12,813 nt of DNA from Paracoccaceae bacterium (GCA_030626365.1 DAOUPC010000040.1:1-12813); one strand, 5' to 3'. Counted from the stretch's first letter, positions 6,659-12,813 are shown. Notes: a model not told the origin generated them from the letters alone. Numbers and translations: made by a program.

Positions 6659-7534
6659 TCAGCGTGTTGGCACCGGCGTTTCACCACGATAGTCATAGAA
6701 CCCGCGATCGGTTTTGCGACCCAGCCAGCCGGCCTCGACGTATTTGGTCAACAGGGGACAGGGGCGGTATTTTGTGTCGGCCAACCCGTCATGCAGCACG
6801 TTCATGATTGCCAGACAGGTATCAAGCCCAATGAAATCCGCCAGTTCCAGCGGCCCCATCGGGTGGTTTGCCCCCAGTTTCATCGACTGGTCGATGGACT
6901 GCACGTTGCCGACACCTTCGTACAGGGTATAGACCGCCTCGTTTATCATCGGCATCAGGATACGGTTGACGATAAAGCCGGGGAAGTCCTCGGCGCTGGC
7001 GGCGGTTTTACCCAGCCGTTCGACAACGGTGTGGCAGGCGGCATAGGTTTCCTGATCGGTGGCAATCCCACGGATCAGTTCGACCAGCTGCATGACCGGC
7101 ACGGGGTTCATGAAATGAAACCCCATAAAGCGTTCAGGCCGGTCAGTACGCGATGCCAGCCGGGTGATCGAGATTGACGAAGTGTTCGAGGTCAAAATGG
7201 TGTGCGGCAGAAGATGTGGCTGAAGGTCTTCGAAAATCGCCTGTTTGACGGTTTCACGTTCGGTTGCGGCCTCGATCACCAGATCGGTGGCCCCCAGATC
7301 GGGCAATGACAGGGTGGTTTCTATCCGGCCCAGGGCCGCCGCCAGATCGGCGTCAGATATTTTGCCGCGCGCGGCCTGACGGGACATGTTGGCGGTGATT
7401 GCCGTAATGGCGTTATCCAGCGATTGCTGGCTGATGTCGTTCATCAGAACATTGTATCCGGCCAGCGCCATCACATGGGCAATGCCGTTGCCCATCTGCC
7501 CTGCCCCGATCACGCCGATATTAGAAATTGTCAT
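6659..7534 (-). CDS. hbd: 3-hydroxybutyryl-CoA dehydrogenase
   Basis: NAD(P)-dependent oxidation of (S)-3-hydroxyacyl-CoA, mainly 3-hydroxybutyryl-CoA, to the 3-keto form, in short-chain fatty acid or polyhydroxybutyrate metabolism. It has 291 residues, the normal length of the single-function enzyme. The Rossmann motif is GAGQMG (10-15). Catalytic residues align with the human enzyme by spacing: Ser119, His140 in GFHFMNP, Glu152 and Asn190 in GFIVNR. The C-terminal dimer domain (about 190-285) includes MGPLELADFIGLD and the ending GRGFYDY-like DRGFYDYRG. ATG at 7534 follows GAAAGG. It is convergent with the acyltransferase across only 26 bp, with no visible terminator. The electron-transfer flavoprotein genes often next to this gene are not in the window. 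Confidence 0.95.
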   Translation of the reverse strand: MTISNIGVIGAGQMGNGIAHVMALAGYNVLMNDISQQSLDNAITAITANMSRQAARGKISDADLAAALGRIETTLSLPDLGATDLVIEAATERETVKQAIFEDLQPHLLPHTILTSNTSSISITRLASRTDRPERFMGFHFMNPVPVMQLVELIRGIATDQETYAACHTVVERLGKTAASAEDFPGFIVNRILMPMINEAVYTLYEGVGNVQSIDQSMKLGANHPMGPLELADFIGLDTCLAIMNVLHDGLADTKYRPCPLLTKYVEAGWLGRKTDRGFYDYRGETPVPTR

Positions 7535-7690
7535 GGTCCAGCCTTTCGATTTGACCAGACCATATCCTCAGGCACAGGTGCGCCACAAGGGGCCGCAGCG
7601 GCAACAAGTTGAGGCAAATTAGCCCGTTAGGCGAATCGTAACGAAAATGGGCAAAAGATGAAGTCGGGTGAAAAAGAACTGGTGGGTGAT

Positions 7691-8506
7691 ATGAGCTTTG
7701 AATTACCGGGCGCGGGGGCGCCTGAAGATTTGCTTTGCCGATACGGTGCATCGAAACTGATGTGTCGTGGGCCGCGCAGAAAACTGGACAGGCCCTATGT
7801 GGCGTTCCTTGGCGGAACCGAAACATACGGCAAATTCGTCAAGCAGCCCTTTGTGGCGCTGGTTGAACGGGATGTGGGACAGATGTGTGTCAATCTTGGC
7901 AGCGTCAATTCAGGATTGGACGCCTATATTCAGGACCCGGACATTATGCGCATTGCCCGTGATGCACGGCTGAGCGTGATTCAGGTGATGGGCGCACAGA
8001 ACCTGTCAAACCGGTTCTACAGGGTGCATCCACGCCGCAATGACCGGTTTCTGGCGGCCTCATCCCTGCTAAGGGCGATATACCGGGACATCGATTTTAC
8101 CGAGTTCCATTTCAACAAACACATGTTGGGCGCACTGAAAGCAATGTCGCCCGACCGGTTTTCAATTGTGCAGGAGGAATTGCAAGAGGCCTGGTTGGGC
8201 CGAATGCGTCTGTTGCTGAGCGCGCTAAAGCGAAAACCGCTGTTGTTGTGGCTGCATCACGGGGCAGAACCTGACGCGGTGCTGGGGGCCGATCCGTTGT
8301 TGGTAAGTCAGGACATGCTGAACAAACTGCGGCCCGATCTGGAAGGGGTTATCAAAGTGCCGGTCAAGCGCGTCGCAGAACCGGCGGAACTGGACAGGAT
8401 GCGGTTTGGCCTGATGCAGGTTCCGGCAGCCTCGTCCGTGATCGGACCGTCGACGCATTGCACGATTGCAGATCAGATAAGCGGGACTATCCGGGGTATT
8501 CTGTAA
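7691..8506 (+). CDS. DUF6473-like protein of unknown function, possible degenerate SGNH fold
   Basis: A 271-residue protein matching, from memory, a conserved Rhodobacterales family annotated DUF6473; the function is unknown. It has no signal peptide or transmembrane segment. Order of visible blocks: LCRYGASKLMCRGPRR (about 15-30), YVAFLGGTETYGKFV (36-50), VNLGSVNSGLDAYI (67-80), VIQVMGAQNLSNRFY (96-110), HPRRNDRF (113-120), DFTEFHFNKHML (135-146) and LLLWLHHGAEPD. The 36-110 blocks resemble SGNH-hydrolase blocks I-III, but the usual GDS is GGT here and GxND is GAQN. ATG 7691 was chosen because the MSFELPGAGA start resembles homologs I recall; ATG 7658 would add 11 residues. It is divergent from hbd and convergent with the next gene, so it is probably a single transcription unit. 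The family call is fairly sure, the fold only inferred. Confidence 0.75.
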   Translation: MSFELPGAGAPEDLLCRYGASKLMCRGPRRKLDRPYVAFLGGTETYGKFVKQPFVALVERDVGQMCVNLGSVNSGLDAYIQDPDIMRIARDARLSVIQVMGAQNLSNRFYRVHPRRNDRFLAASSLLRAIYRDIDFTEFHFNKHMLGALKAMSPDRFSIVQEELQEAWLGRMRLLLSALKRKPLLLWLHHGAEPDAVLGADPLLVSQDMLNKLRPDLEGVIKVPVKRVAEPAELDRMRFGLMQVPAASSVIGPSTHCTIADQISGTIRGIL

Positions 8507-8526
8507 GGTCCGAACAGCGGTTTCAG

Positions 8527-8541
8527 GCGGCAGTTTGCCGC
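8527..8541. terminator. Small GC hairpin between convergent genes
   Basis: GCGGCA (8527-8532) and TGCCGC (8536-8541) form a perfect 6-bp stem with a 3-nt loop, 20 nt after the DUF6473 gene stop. CCCCTTGGGG follows at 8552-8561. No T-run follows on either strand, so it is only a weak candidate for ending transcription between the two convergent genes. Confidence 0.3.
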
Positions 8542-8566
8542 AACATCCCATCCCCTTGGGGCCTGA

Positions 8567-8597
8567 CCTTAGTCGACGGCAGCCCTTAGTCGCCGGC
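8567..8597. repeat. Short duplication spanning the 3' end of the nitronate monooxygenase-like gene
   Basis: CCTTAGTCGACGGC (8567-8580) and CCTTAGTCGCCGGC (8584-8597) are 13 of 14 identical with a 17-bp period. The second copy contains the gene's stop codon (TAA at 8588-8586); the first gives a second TAA in the same context just downstream. It looks like a small slippage duplication. Confidence 0.75.
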
Positions 8598-10049
8598 TGT
8601 CAGGCGTTCGATCAGTTGCTTTACCGTGGGAATGAAAGTGCCGCCCTTTTCACCGCGATAGAACGGATCATCACCCGCTTTATATGCGTTGTGGCCCGAA
8701 AAAATGAGGGATTCATCCAGGTTTTCCCCTGCAATCGCCTCTTGCAGCCCTTTGCGAATACAGTGAACACGCGGATCAGGCTGTTTACCTGTTGAGTATT
8801 TCTTATCAGCGTCCTCACACCACGTGCTAAGTTTGCAAATGGAAATGCACCCCACGCACTCGGTCCTGTGGGACTTGATTTCCAGCGCCTTTTCCCTGGT
8901 CACAAAAATCAACGTGTCATCAGGTGTGCGCAAGGGGACGCAAAACCCTTGTGCGATCCAGGACCCTACCTTTTCTTTGTCCTCTGGCAAAATACCGTAA
9001 CTGTTGCTGGGCACACCGGGGCCCTCAACAGGGTTGTTCATGCTGTTGGAGATTTTTGGCGCAAAAGGCACCTGCCTGTCCGAACGTTCATACAGCTCGC
9101 GCATCATGCCATTATTGTATGCCGATGAATAAAATCCGGTTGGGCTGAATTTGTTAAGGACCACATCCTCTTCGTTCATATCGAACAGAAGGTCCTTCCA
9201 TTCGTTGCTTATGGGGCATTCTTTGGTCAACAGGTCCCTCGTGCCGATCTGGAAGGCAATCGGGCCAATTTCCGAATTATCCAGCCAGTTTTGCCAGTCA
9301 CGCAAATACCAGACACCCCCGGCCATGATGATGGCAACATCCTGCATGCCATTATCGTTCATGATTTTACGCAAGGCCCTGACGCGATCATAAGGGGCTT
9401 GTGGTTCGTCGGGGTTTTCCCGGCTGGTGATGCCATTGTGCCCACCGGCCAGCCACGGGTCTTCATAAACCACGGCCCCGATGACGTCCTTGTACCTGCC
9501 TGCCCAGTTTCTGTAAGTGCGGTTCAACAGAACCTTTAAGGCCATGACGCTGGAAATGATCGGGTCCAGATAAACACCTTCGTCGGCGCAAATCCGGGCA
9601 TCTTCTTCTGAGGCCAGGCCCGCGCCCATCGTTACGGCGTGGATCTTATTGCCACCTCCGGGCAGACGGGTTGCCATCAGAACCTCGCGCATGACGCGCA
9701 TGGACCCCCCGGCCATTTTGAGAAAGTTTATTCGGATACGCCCCTTGCCGTTGCAGGCATTATGGGCAATTTCGACCTGCAACTGACAACCCTTTATGGA
9801 CATTGACAGCATCTCTTCAAAGCGCCCGTGACGCGTCTTGGCCTCGTAAGAATAAGGCACTTCGCGGCCATCCTGATCATACCCGATGGCGGCCCCAATC
9901 GCCGCAATGGTACCCGCTGCATTTTCCGCCGCCCAGGCCCCAGCGCTTGCACCGTTTGTGGCACCGACCCCCTTACCCCCCTGGATAAGGGGACGTATCC
10001 ACGCGCCATCTATGAAAACGGGCTGGCTGAGTTTTTCAATCTGCGACAT
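8586..10049 (-). CDS. Nitronate monooxygenase-family flavoprotein, long form with C-terminal Cys cluster
   Basis: FMN-dependent TIM-barrel protein of the nitronate monooxygenase (2-nitropropane dioxygenase) family, 487 residues. Canonical bacterial enzymes are about 320-360, so this long type carries an extra C-terminal region. Visible are EDPWLAGGHNG with His204 at the place of the catalytic histidine, FMN phosphate-binding MAGGV (242-246) and FQIGTRDLLT (266-275), and the start VFIDGAWIRPLIQGGKG. The C-terminal part has Cys398, 401, 405 and 411 (CX2CX3CX5C) plus Cys430, then SGHNAYKAGDDPFY and FIPTVKQLIERL. Such proteins are recalled from alphaproteobacteria. Start at 10049 is preferred because the in-frame extension to an ATG at 10109 has codons poor in third-position G and C, unlike the gene. 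The substrate is unknown; a PfaD-like enoyl reductase is an alternative. Confidence 0.85.
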   Translation of the reverse strand: MSQIEKLSQPVFIDGAWIRPLIQGGKGVGATNGASAGAWAAENAAGTIAAIGAAIGYDQDGREVPYSYEAKTRHGRFEEMLSMSIKGCQLQVEIAHNACNGKGRIRINFLKMAGGSMRVMREVLMATRLPGGGNKIHAVTMGAGLASEEDARICADEGVYLDPIISSVMALKVLLNRTYRNWAGRYKDVIGAVVYEDPWLAGGHNGITSRENPDEPQAPYDRVRALRKIMNDNGMQDVAIIMAGGVWYLRDWQNWLDNSEIGPIAFQIGTRDLLTKECPISNEWKDLLFDMNEEDVVLNKFSPTGFYSSAYNNGMMRELYERSDRQVPFAPKISNSMNNPVEGPGVPSNSYGILPEDKEKVGSWIAQGFCVPLRTPDDTLIFVTREKALEIKSHRTECVGCISICKLSTWCEDADKKYSTGKQPDPRVHCIRKGLQEAIAGENLDESLIFSGHNAYKAGDDPFYRGEKGGTFIPTVKQLIERLTAGD

Positions 10050-10052
10050 TTC

Positions 10053-10120
10053 TAGAACGTTTGCTCCGCTTGTTACGTTAGGATCAGTGAGTTCACGAGC
10101 CGGGTTCATATAGAACGTTT
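10053..10120. repeat. Direct 10-mer repeats before the two possible starts of the nitronate monooxygenase-like gene
   Basis: TAGAACGTTT occurs at 10053-10062 and 10111-10120. On the minus strand each copy (AAACGTTCTA) sits just before an in-frame ATG, at 10049 and 10109. One may derive from the other, or both may be sites for a regulator. Chance is not excluded for a 10-mer. Confidence 0.5.
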
Positions 10121-10150
10121 CACGCTCGATTGGAATTGACCTTGGTGTCC

Positions 10151-10164
10151 CTCAAGAAATTGAG
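10151..10164. promoter_or_regulatory. Short palindrome CTCAAGAAATTGAG upstream of the nitronate monooxygenase-like gene
   Basis: A perfect 5-bp inverted repeat, CTCAA/TTGAG, with a 4-nt spacer, lying about 100 bp upstream of the preferred start and between this gene and the trmB stop. It could be an operator or a weak hairpin in the trmB 3' region. The signal is short and may be chance. Confidence 0.25.
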
Positions 10165-10210
10165 CCTGACCTGAGAGGGGTCTTGGGCCTGCTGACGCTC
10201 TGATTCCTGG

Positions 10211-10915
10211 TTACCTGACTTTGCGAAAGGTCAGATAATGGGGAACGCGCCCCTCGCGCAGCGCCTTTTGTTCATAGCGGGTGGACAGCCAGTCATCCCA
10301 CGGTTCGCGCCAGTCGGCAGGACGCGCCGCCAGCCATTCAAACCCGGCCTTTGGCACCTCTTCCAGCGCCTGACGCACGTAATCGGGAATATCCGTGGCG
10401 ATCCGCAGGATGGCACCCAGTTTCATGGTTTTTGCCAGCGGCACCAGATGTTCCTGCGTGACAAAACGGCGGCGATGGTGGCGTTTCTTGGGCCAGGGAT
10501 CAGGGTACAGCAGGAATGCACGGGCAATCGATTCTGCCGCCAGCACATCCATCAGATCACGCGCATCGCCGGGATAGACGGCCAGATTATCGACCTCTGC
10601 GCGCCGGATTTTACCCAGCAACATGGCAACGCCATTGATATAAGGTTCGGCCCCGATGATCCCCACATCGGGGTTTCCGGCGGCCTGATGCACCAGGTGT
10701 TCGCCCCCGCCAAAGCCAATTTCAAGCCATACGGGCCGACCGCCAAACAGCGCATCAAGATCCAGCGCGGTGCGATCCGGGTTTTCCTGCCAGTCCACCG
10801 CGCCGGGCGACAGGGCCGCCAGGTCTTCGGCCAGATAGGTCTTTTGACTCGACTTAAGGGACTTACCCTTAAGGCGGCCATAAAAATTGCGGTGTGGGCG
10901 ATTGGATGTTGTCAT
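10211..10915 (-). CDS. trmB: tRNA (guanine-N7)-methyltransferase
   Basis: SAM-dependent enzyme making 7-methylguanosine at position 46 of the variable loop of tRNAs. It has 234 residues from the start used, the normal size. The start RPHRNFYGRLKGK is usual for alphaproteobacterial TrmB. The SAM-binding motif is LEIGFGGGEHL, the catalytic and tRNA-binding signature is LLYPDPWPKKRHHRRRF, and the C-terminal signature STRYEQKA is followed by the ending PHYLTFRKV. ATG 10915 was chosen because family similarity begins a few residues later; an upstream ATG at 10957 would add 14 unlike residues and abuts a strong hairpin that would hide its ribosome binding site. The metK gene often found near trmB in alphaproteobacteria is not next to it here. 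Confidence 0.95.
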   Translation of the reverse strand: MTTSNRPHRNFYGRLKGKSLKSSQKTYLAEDLAALSPGAVDWQENPDRTALDLDALFGGRPVWLEIGFGGGEHLVHQAAGNPDVGIIGAEPYINGVAMLLGKIRRAEVDNLAVYPGDARDLMDVLAAESIARAFLLYPDPWPKKRHHRRRFVTQEHLVPLAKTMKLGAILRIATDIPDYVRQALEEVPKAGFEWLAARPADWREPWDDWLSTRYEQKALREGRVPHYLTFRKVR

Positions 10916-10957
10916 AGCGCGCGGTGAATAGCGCGGGCAGGCCGCAAGGGCAACCAT

Positions 10958-10994
10958 GCCCTGACAACCTGCCCATTACGCGGGGTGTCAGGGC
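10958..10994. terminator. Strong 37-nt hairpin between the permease gene and trmB
   Basis: The two 15-nt arms, GCCCTGACAACCTGC (10958-10972) and GCGGGGTGTCAGGGC (10980-10994), pair at 13 Watson-Crick positions plus one G-T, with a single mismatch and a 7-nt loop. The outer nine pairs are perfect. A run of five T follows on the plus strand at 10997-11001, so as a classical intrinsic terminator it points toward the plus strand, although both flanking genes are on the minus strand. On the minus strand it falls 13 nt after the permease stop without a T-run. It could still end the arsR-permease transcript or shape the trmB leader. Confidence 0.6.
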
Positions 10995-11007
10995 GGTTTT
11001 TGACGGA

Positions 11008-12045
11008 TCAGGTCAAGATGGCCTGAAACAGCATCCCGGCAATGATTGCCCCGCTTACGCCCAGCCCCAGATACACCGCAAATACCTGCGGCTTGACCAG
11101 TGACCAGACCGCCGCCATTGCAGGCACCGAACTGACCGCACCGGCGATTATAAAGGCCATTGCAGATCCGGCGCTCATTCCCTGATCCATCAATCCGGCC
11201 ACCAGTGGAGGGGCGACGTAAGAATTAAGGTAGGCAGGCATTCCGACAAGGGCCGCGGTGGCAATCGACAGCACCCCATCCCCGCCCACCACACTGGCGA
11301 TCATATCGGCCGGAATATAGTGAACCAAAAGCGCCTCAAGCACATAGGCCAGCGCCATCCATTTCAACAAGAACAAGGCGTTGGTCAGGAATTCGGCCCG
11401 GAATTTCGCCCGGCGGGTCGCTTCGGTCCAGAACTTCCATTGCGGTGTTCCGTCCAGGGTTGGACCACAGCAGCAACCGCTGTTGTCCGGGGTGTTTTTC
11501 AGCGGGTTGGAAAAGGCCCCGCGCTGCATCATCCCTTTGACCGCAAAACCACCGAACAGTCCCAGCGATACGGCCGCCACCGCCTTGGCGATGGCAAAGG
11601 GCCAGCCCAGTGCGGCGGCGGTAATCAGCAAGGTTGGCGGATCGATCAAAGGAGAGCTGAGCCAGAATGCCATCACCGCCGACAATGGCGCGCCCAGCGC
11701 CAGCAACCCGGCAATAAAGGGGATCACCTCGCAAGAGCAAAACGGGGCCAGCCCACCAAACAGCGCGGCCAGCATGATCATCCGTACCTCGCGCCCGACA
11801 AAGGCGCGGGCCACCATCACCTCGGCCCCTGTCGCCTTGAGATAGGCCAGAAGCAGCACGGCAAACAGGATGTATTGCGATGTATGCGCCAGTGCGCCGG
11901 CGGCAAAGGTTATGGTTGCGCCAAGGTTATCGGGGTCCAGAATGGCCACCGCCAGCAGGATCGCCACGATCACCGCCCAGGGGGTTTTCAGCCACGCGGA
12001 TACGGTGCGCAGACCGTTGGCATTGGGTTGGGTTGTATCAGCCAT
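11008..12045 (-). CDS. COG0701/ArsP-type (DUF318) permease
   Basis: Inner-membrane permease of 345 residues with about eight hydrophobic segments in two halves split by a hydrophilic loop (about 172-215). The first half has the family motif FCSCEVIPFIAGLLALGAP (102-120, Cys103 and Cys105) followed by FWLSSPLIDPPTLL; the second half has the related GMPAYLNSYVAPPLV. The central loop holds a cysteine triplet in SGCCCGP (Cys191-193), a possible metal or metalloid site on the cytoplasmic side. Members include ArsP, which exports trivalent organoarsenicals, and SO_0444-type metal exporters; the substrate cannot be fixed here. The gene overlaps the upstream arsR-like gene by 8 bp, so the two are one operon. 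ATG 12045 is preceded by GAAAGG. Membrane topology is judged by eye only. Confidence 0.87.
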   Translation of the reverse strand: MADTTQPNANGLRTVSAWLKTPWAVIVAILLAVAILDPDNLGATITFAAGALAHTSQYILFAVLLLAYLKATGAEVMVARAFVGREVRMIMLAALFGGLAPFCSCEVIPFIAGLLALGAPLSAVMAFWLSSPLIDPPTLLITAAALGWPFAIAKAVAAVSLGLFGGFAVKGMMQRGAFSNPLKNTPDNSGCCCGPTLDGTPQWKFWTEATRRAKFRAEFLTNALFLLKWMALAYVLEALLVHYIPADMIASVVGGDGVLSIATAALVGMPAYLNSYVAPPLVAGLMDQGMSAGSAMAFIIAGAVSSVPAMAAVWSLVKPQVFAVYLGLGVSGAIIAGMLFQAILT

Positions 12046-12349
12046 TGTTGGCGGCCTTTCTTGTCATATCGACGCAGCATTCGCTCAGGATGAACCGGGC
12101 AAGATTTTCGAGGGCATCAAAGCTGGCCCTGTTGATCGTTGTGCGGCCCACTTTTTCCTGTGTGACCACCCCGCCTGCGGCAAGGAATTTTAGGTGATGC
12201 GCCAGGGTCGAGGGCGCAATGCCCGTGCGTTCCTGTATTTCACCCACCGTCAGCCCCGGTGCCCCGGCGCGAACAAGCGCCTTGAGAACCTTCAGTCGTG
12301 CCTCGGACCCCATTGCGCTAAAGCCTTGCGCGGCCTCTTCCCATTGCAT
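12038..12349 (-). CDS. ArsR/SmtB-family transcriptional repressor
   Basis: Small winged-helix repressor of 103 residues that normally leaves DNA when it binds a metal or metalloid. The start QGFSAMGSEARLKVLKALV and the helix-turn-helix segment TVGEIQERTGIAPSTLAHHLKFLAAGGVV (about 34-62) with the wing QEKVGRTTINRA are typical. The only cysteines are the adjacent Cys91-Cys92 in SECCVDM near the C-terminus. This is like the C-terminal paired-cysteine As(III) site described for Acidithiobacillus ferrooxidans ArsR, rather than the helix-3 CVC site of E. coli ArsR. ATG 12349 follows AAGGG (12362-12358) at 8 nt. The gene overlaps the permease gene by 8 bp and probably controls it and itself through the palindrome at 12374-12389. 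Confidence 0.92.
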   Translation of the reverse strand: MQWEEAAQGFSAMGSEARLKVLKALVRAGAPGLTVGEIQERTGIAPSTLAHHLKFLAAGGVVTQEKVGRTTINRASFDALENLARFILSECCVDMTRKAANNG

Positions 12350-12373
12350 CGGATTTTCCCTTGGATTGATTCG

Positions 12374-12404
12374 ATATAACTAGTTCTATGGTTTTGTTTG
12401 TCAA
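12374..12404 (-). promoter_or_regulatory. Candidate arsR-permease promoter with overlapping operator
   Basis: On the minus strand a perfect -35 hexamer TTGACA (12404-12399) is followed after 19 bp by a poor -10 such as TTATAT (12379-12374). The palindrome ATATAACTAGTTCTAT (12374-12389), with seven of eight base pairs symmetric, covers the -10 and part of the spacer. It ends 24 bp before the arsR start codon. This is where an ArsR-family repressor would block RNA polymerase, so an autoregulatory operator is a good inference. The -10 assignment is weak. Confidence 0.6.
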
Positions 12405-12428
12405 TATGCAAGCCACCATGGTTTCCGG

Positions 12429-12460
12429 CCAGTGATCCAGCCAGCGATCCGGCCAGCACC
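12429..12460. repeat. 12-bp tandem repeat, about 2.5 copies
   Basis: CCAGTGATCCAG (12429-12440) and CCAGCGATCCGG (12441-12452), followed by a partial CCAGCACC, form a short imperfect tandem array in the gap between the arsR-like gene and the GMC oxidoreductase gene. The function is unknown; it may be slippage in non-coding DNA, or lie in the leader of the downstream gene. Confidence 0.6.
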
Positions 12461-12545
12461 CAGACCAATGGGCGCGGCAAGAACGGGGCTGTTGCAGGCT
12501 TTGGCTATGTGGTTGAGTGGGCTGGAAACATGCCGGAGGCCCATC

Positions 12546-12813
12546 ATGGACTGGGATTATATCATCGTAGGTGCCGGAAGCGCCGGTTGCGTGCTGGCCA
12601 ACCGGCTAAGCACGGCGGGCCACCGGGTGCTGCTGCTTGAGGCGGGGGGAAAGGACAATTACCACTGGGTGCATATCCCGATCGGCTATCTTTATTGCAT
12701 CGGCAATCCGCGCACTGACTGGATGTTCCGCACGGCGGATGAACCAGGGCTAAATGGGCGATCACTGATCTATCCGCGTGGCAAGGTGCTGGGCGGGTGT
12801 TCTTCCATCAACG
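12546..12813 (+). CDS. GMC-family oxidoreductase, N-terminal part, cut by window edge
   Basis: FAD-dependent glucose-methanol-choline oxidoreductase, choline or alcohol dehydrogenase type; about 89 residues are visible and the rest lies beyond the window. The N-terminus DYIIVGAGSAGCVLANRLS is the FAD-binding Rossmann motif (GxGxxG), followed by VLLLEAGG, and the GMC signature region YPRGKVLGGCSSIN is reached at the edge. HIPIGYLYCIGNPRTDW is typical of the alphaproteobacterial alcohol dehydrogenase branch. ATG 12546 is preceded by GGAGG at 12535-12539 with 6 nt spacing, a strong ribosome binding site. It is divergent from the arsR-like gene with about 200 bp between starts. The substrate cannot be told from this part. 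Confidence 0.93.
   Translation, partial: MDWDYIIVGAGSAGCVLANRLSTAGHRVLLLEAGGKDNYHWVHIPIGYLYCIGNPRTDWMFRTADEPGLNGRSLIYPRGKVLGGCSSIN

Noticed and set aside
7625..7643. CGTTA-N9-TAACG inverted repeat upstream of the DUF6473-like gene
   Set aside because: Arms of only five bases with a nine-base spacer; too weak to separate from chance, so not listed as a site.
11320..12093. 257-codon plus-strand frame opposite the permease gene
   Set aside because: Its Gln/Arg/His-rich translation is typical of an antisense shadow of a membrane protein gene.
12398..12640. Open plus-strand frame with an ASDPASDPAS repeat
   Set aside because: The repeat comes from the 12-bp tandem array in the gap, and the frame runs into the GMC oxidoreductase gene in a different frame. 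The strong ribosome binding site belongs to ATG 12546.

Overview
The window reads as chromosomal DNA of a Rhodobacterales-type alphaproteobacterium (roseobacter-like). This rests on gene order (pckA divergent from chvI-chvG, followed by a short hprK, rapZ, a mannose-type EIIA and HPr), on moderately high GC with GC-rich third positions, and on the presence of a DUF6473-type protein and an alphaproteobacterial long-form nitronate monooxygenase. No tRNA, rRNA, CRISPR array, insertion sequence or prophage gene was seen. The assignment comes from recalled family knowledge, not from a search.

Layout. (1) 1-836, minus: 5' part of pckA (PEP carboxykinase), cut by the window edge. (2) 837-1174: a 338-bp divergent regulatory region with two direct repeats exactly 21 bp apart, an inverted repeat and a stem-loop. 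(3) 1175-6632, plus: a tightly packed seven-gene run, chvI - chvG - hprK - rapZ - EIIA(Man) - HPr - acyltransferase, with several overlaps and non-ATG starts. (4) 6659-7534, minus: 3-hydroxybutyryl-CoA dehydrogenase. (5) 7691-8506, plus: DUF6473-like protein of unknown function. (6) 8586-10049, minus: long nitronate monooxygenase-family flavoprotein with a C-terminal cysteine cluster. (7) 10211-10915, minus: trmB, preceded by a strong 37-nt hairpin. (8) 11008-12349, minus: an arsR-like repressor gene overlapping a COG0701/ArsP-type permease gene, with a palindrome inside the candidate promoter. (9) 12546-12813, plus: start of a GMC oxidoreductase gene.

How the genes work together. ChvG/ChvI is the envelope and acid-stress two-component system of alphaproteobacteria. 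The next genes encode an incomplete, probably regulatory phosphotransferase chain: HPr, its kinase/phosphorylase HprK and a soluble EIIA, with no sugar permease and no EI in view. The divergent pckA is the gluconeogenic entry gene, so the locus joins envelope sensing, phosphoryl-relay carbon control and gluconeogenesis. The acyltransferase at the operon end may tie lipid synthesis to this control, which is inference. The arsR-permease pair looks like a self-contained thiol-reactive metal or metalloid efflux unit.

No plainly new multi-gene system is visible. The items most worth a second look are a Thr-to-Ala change next to the P-loop lysine of PckA, the cysteine cluster of the nitronate monooxygenase-like protein, the SGNH-like but nucleophile-altered DUF6473 protein, the repeat array between pckA and chvI, the hairpin before trmB, and the palindrome in the arsR promoter.
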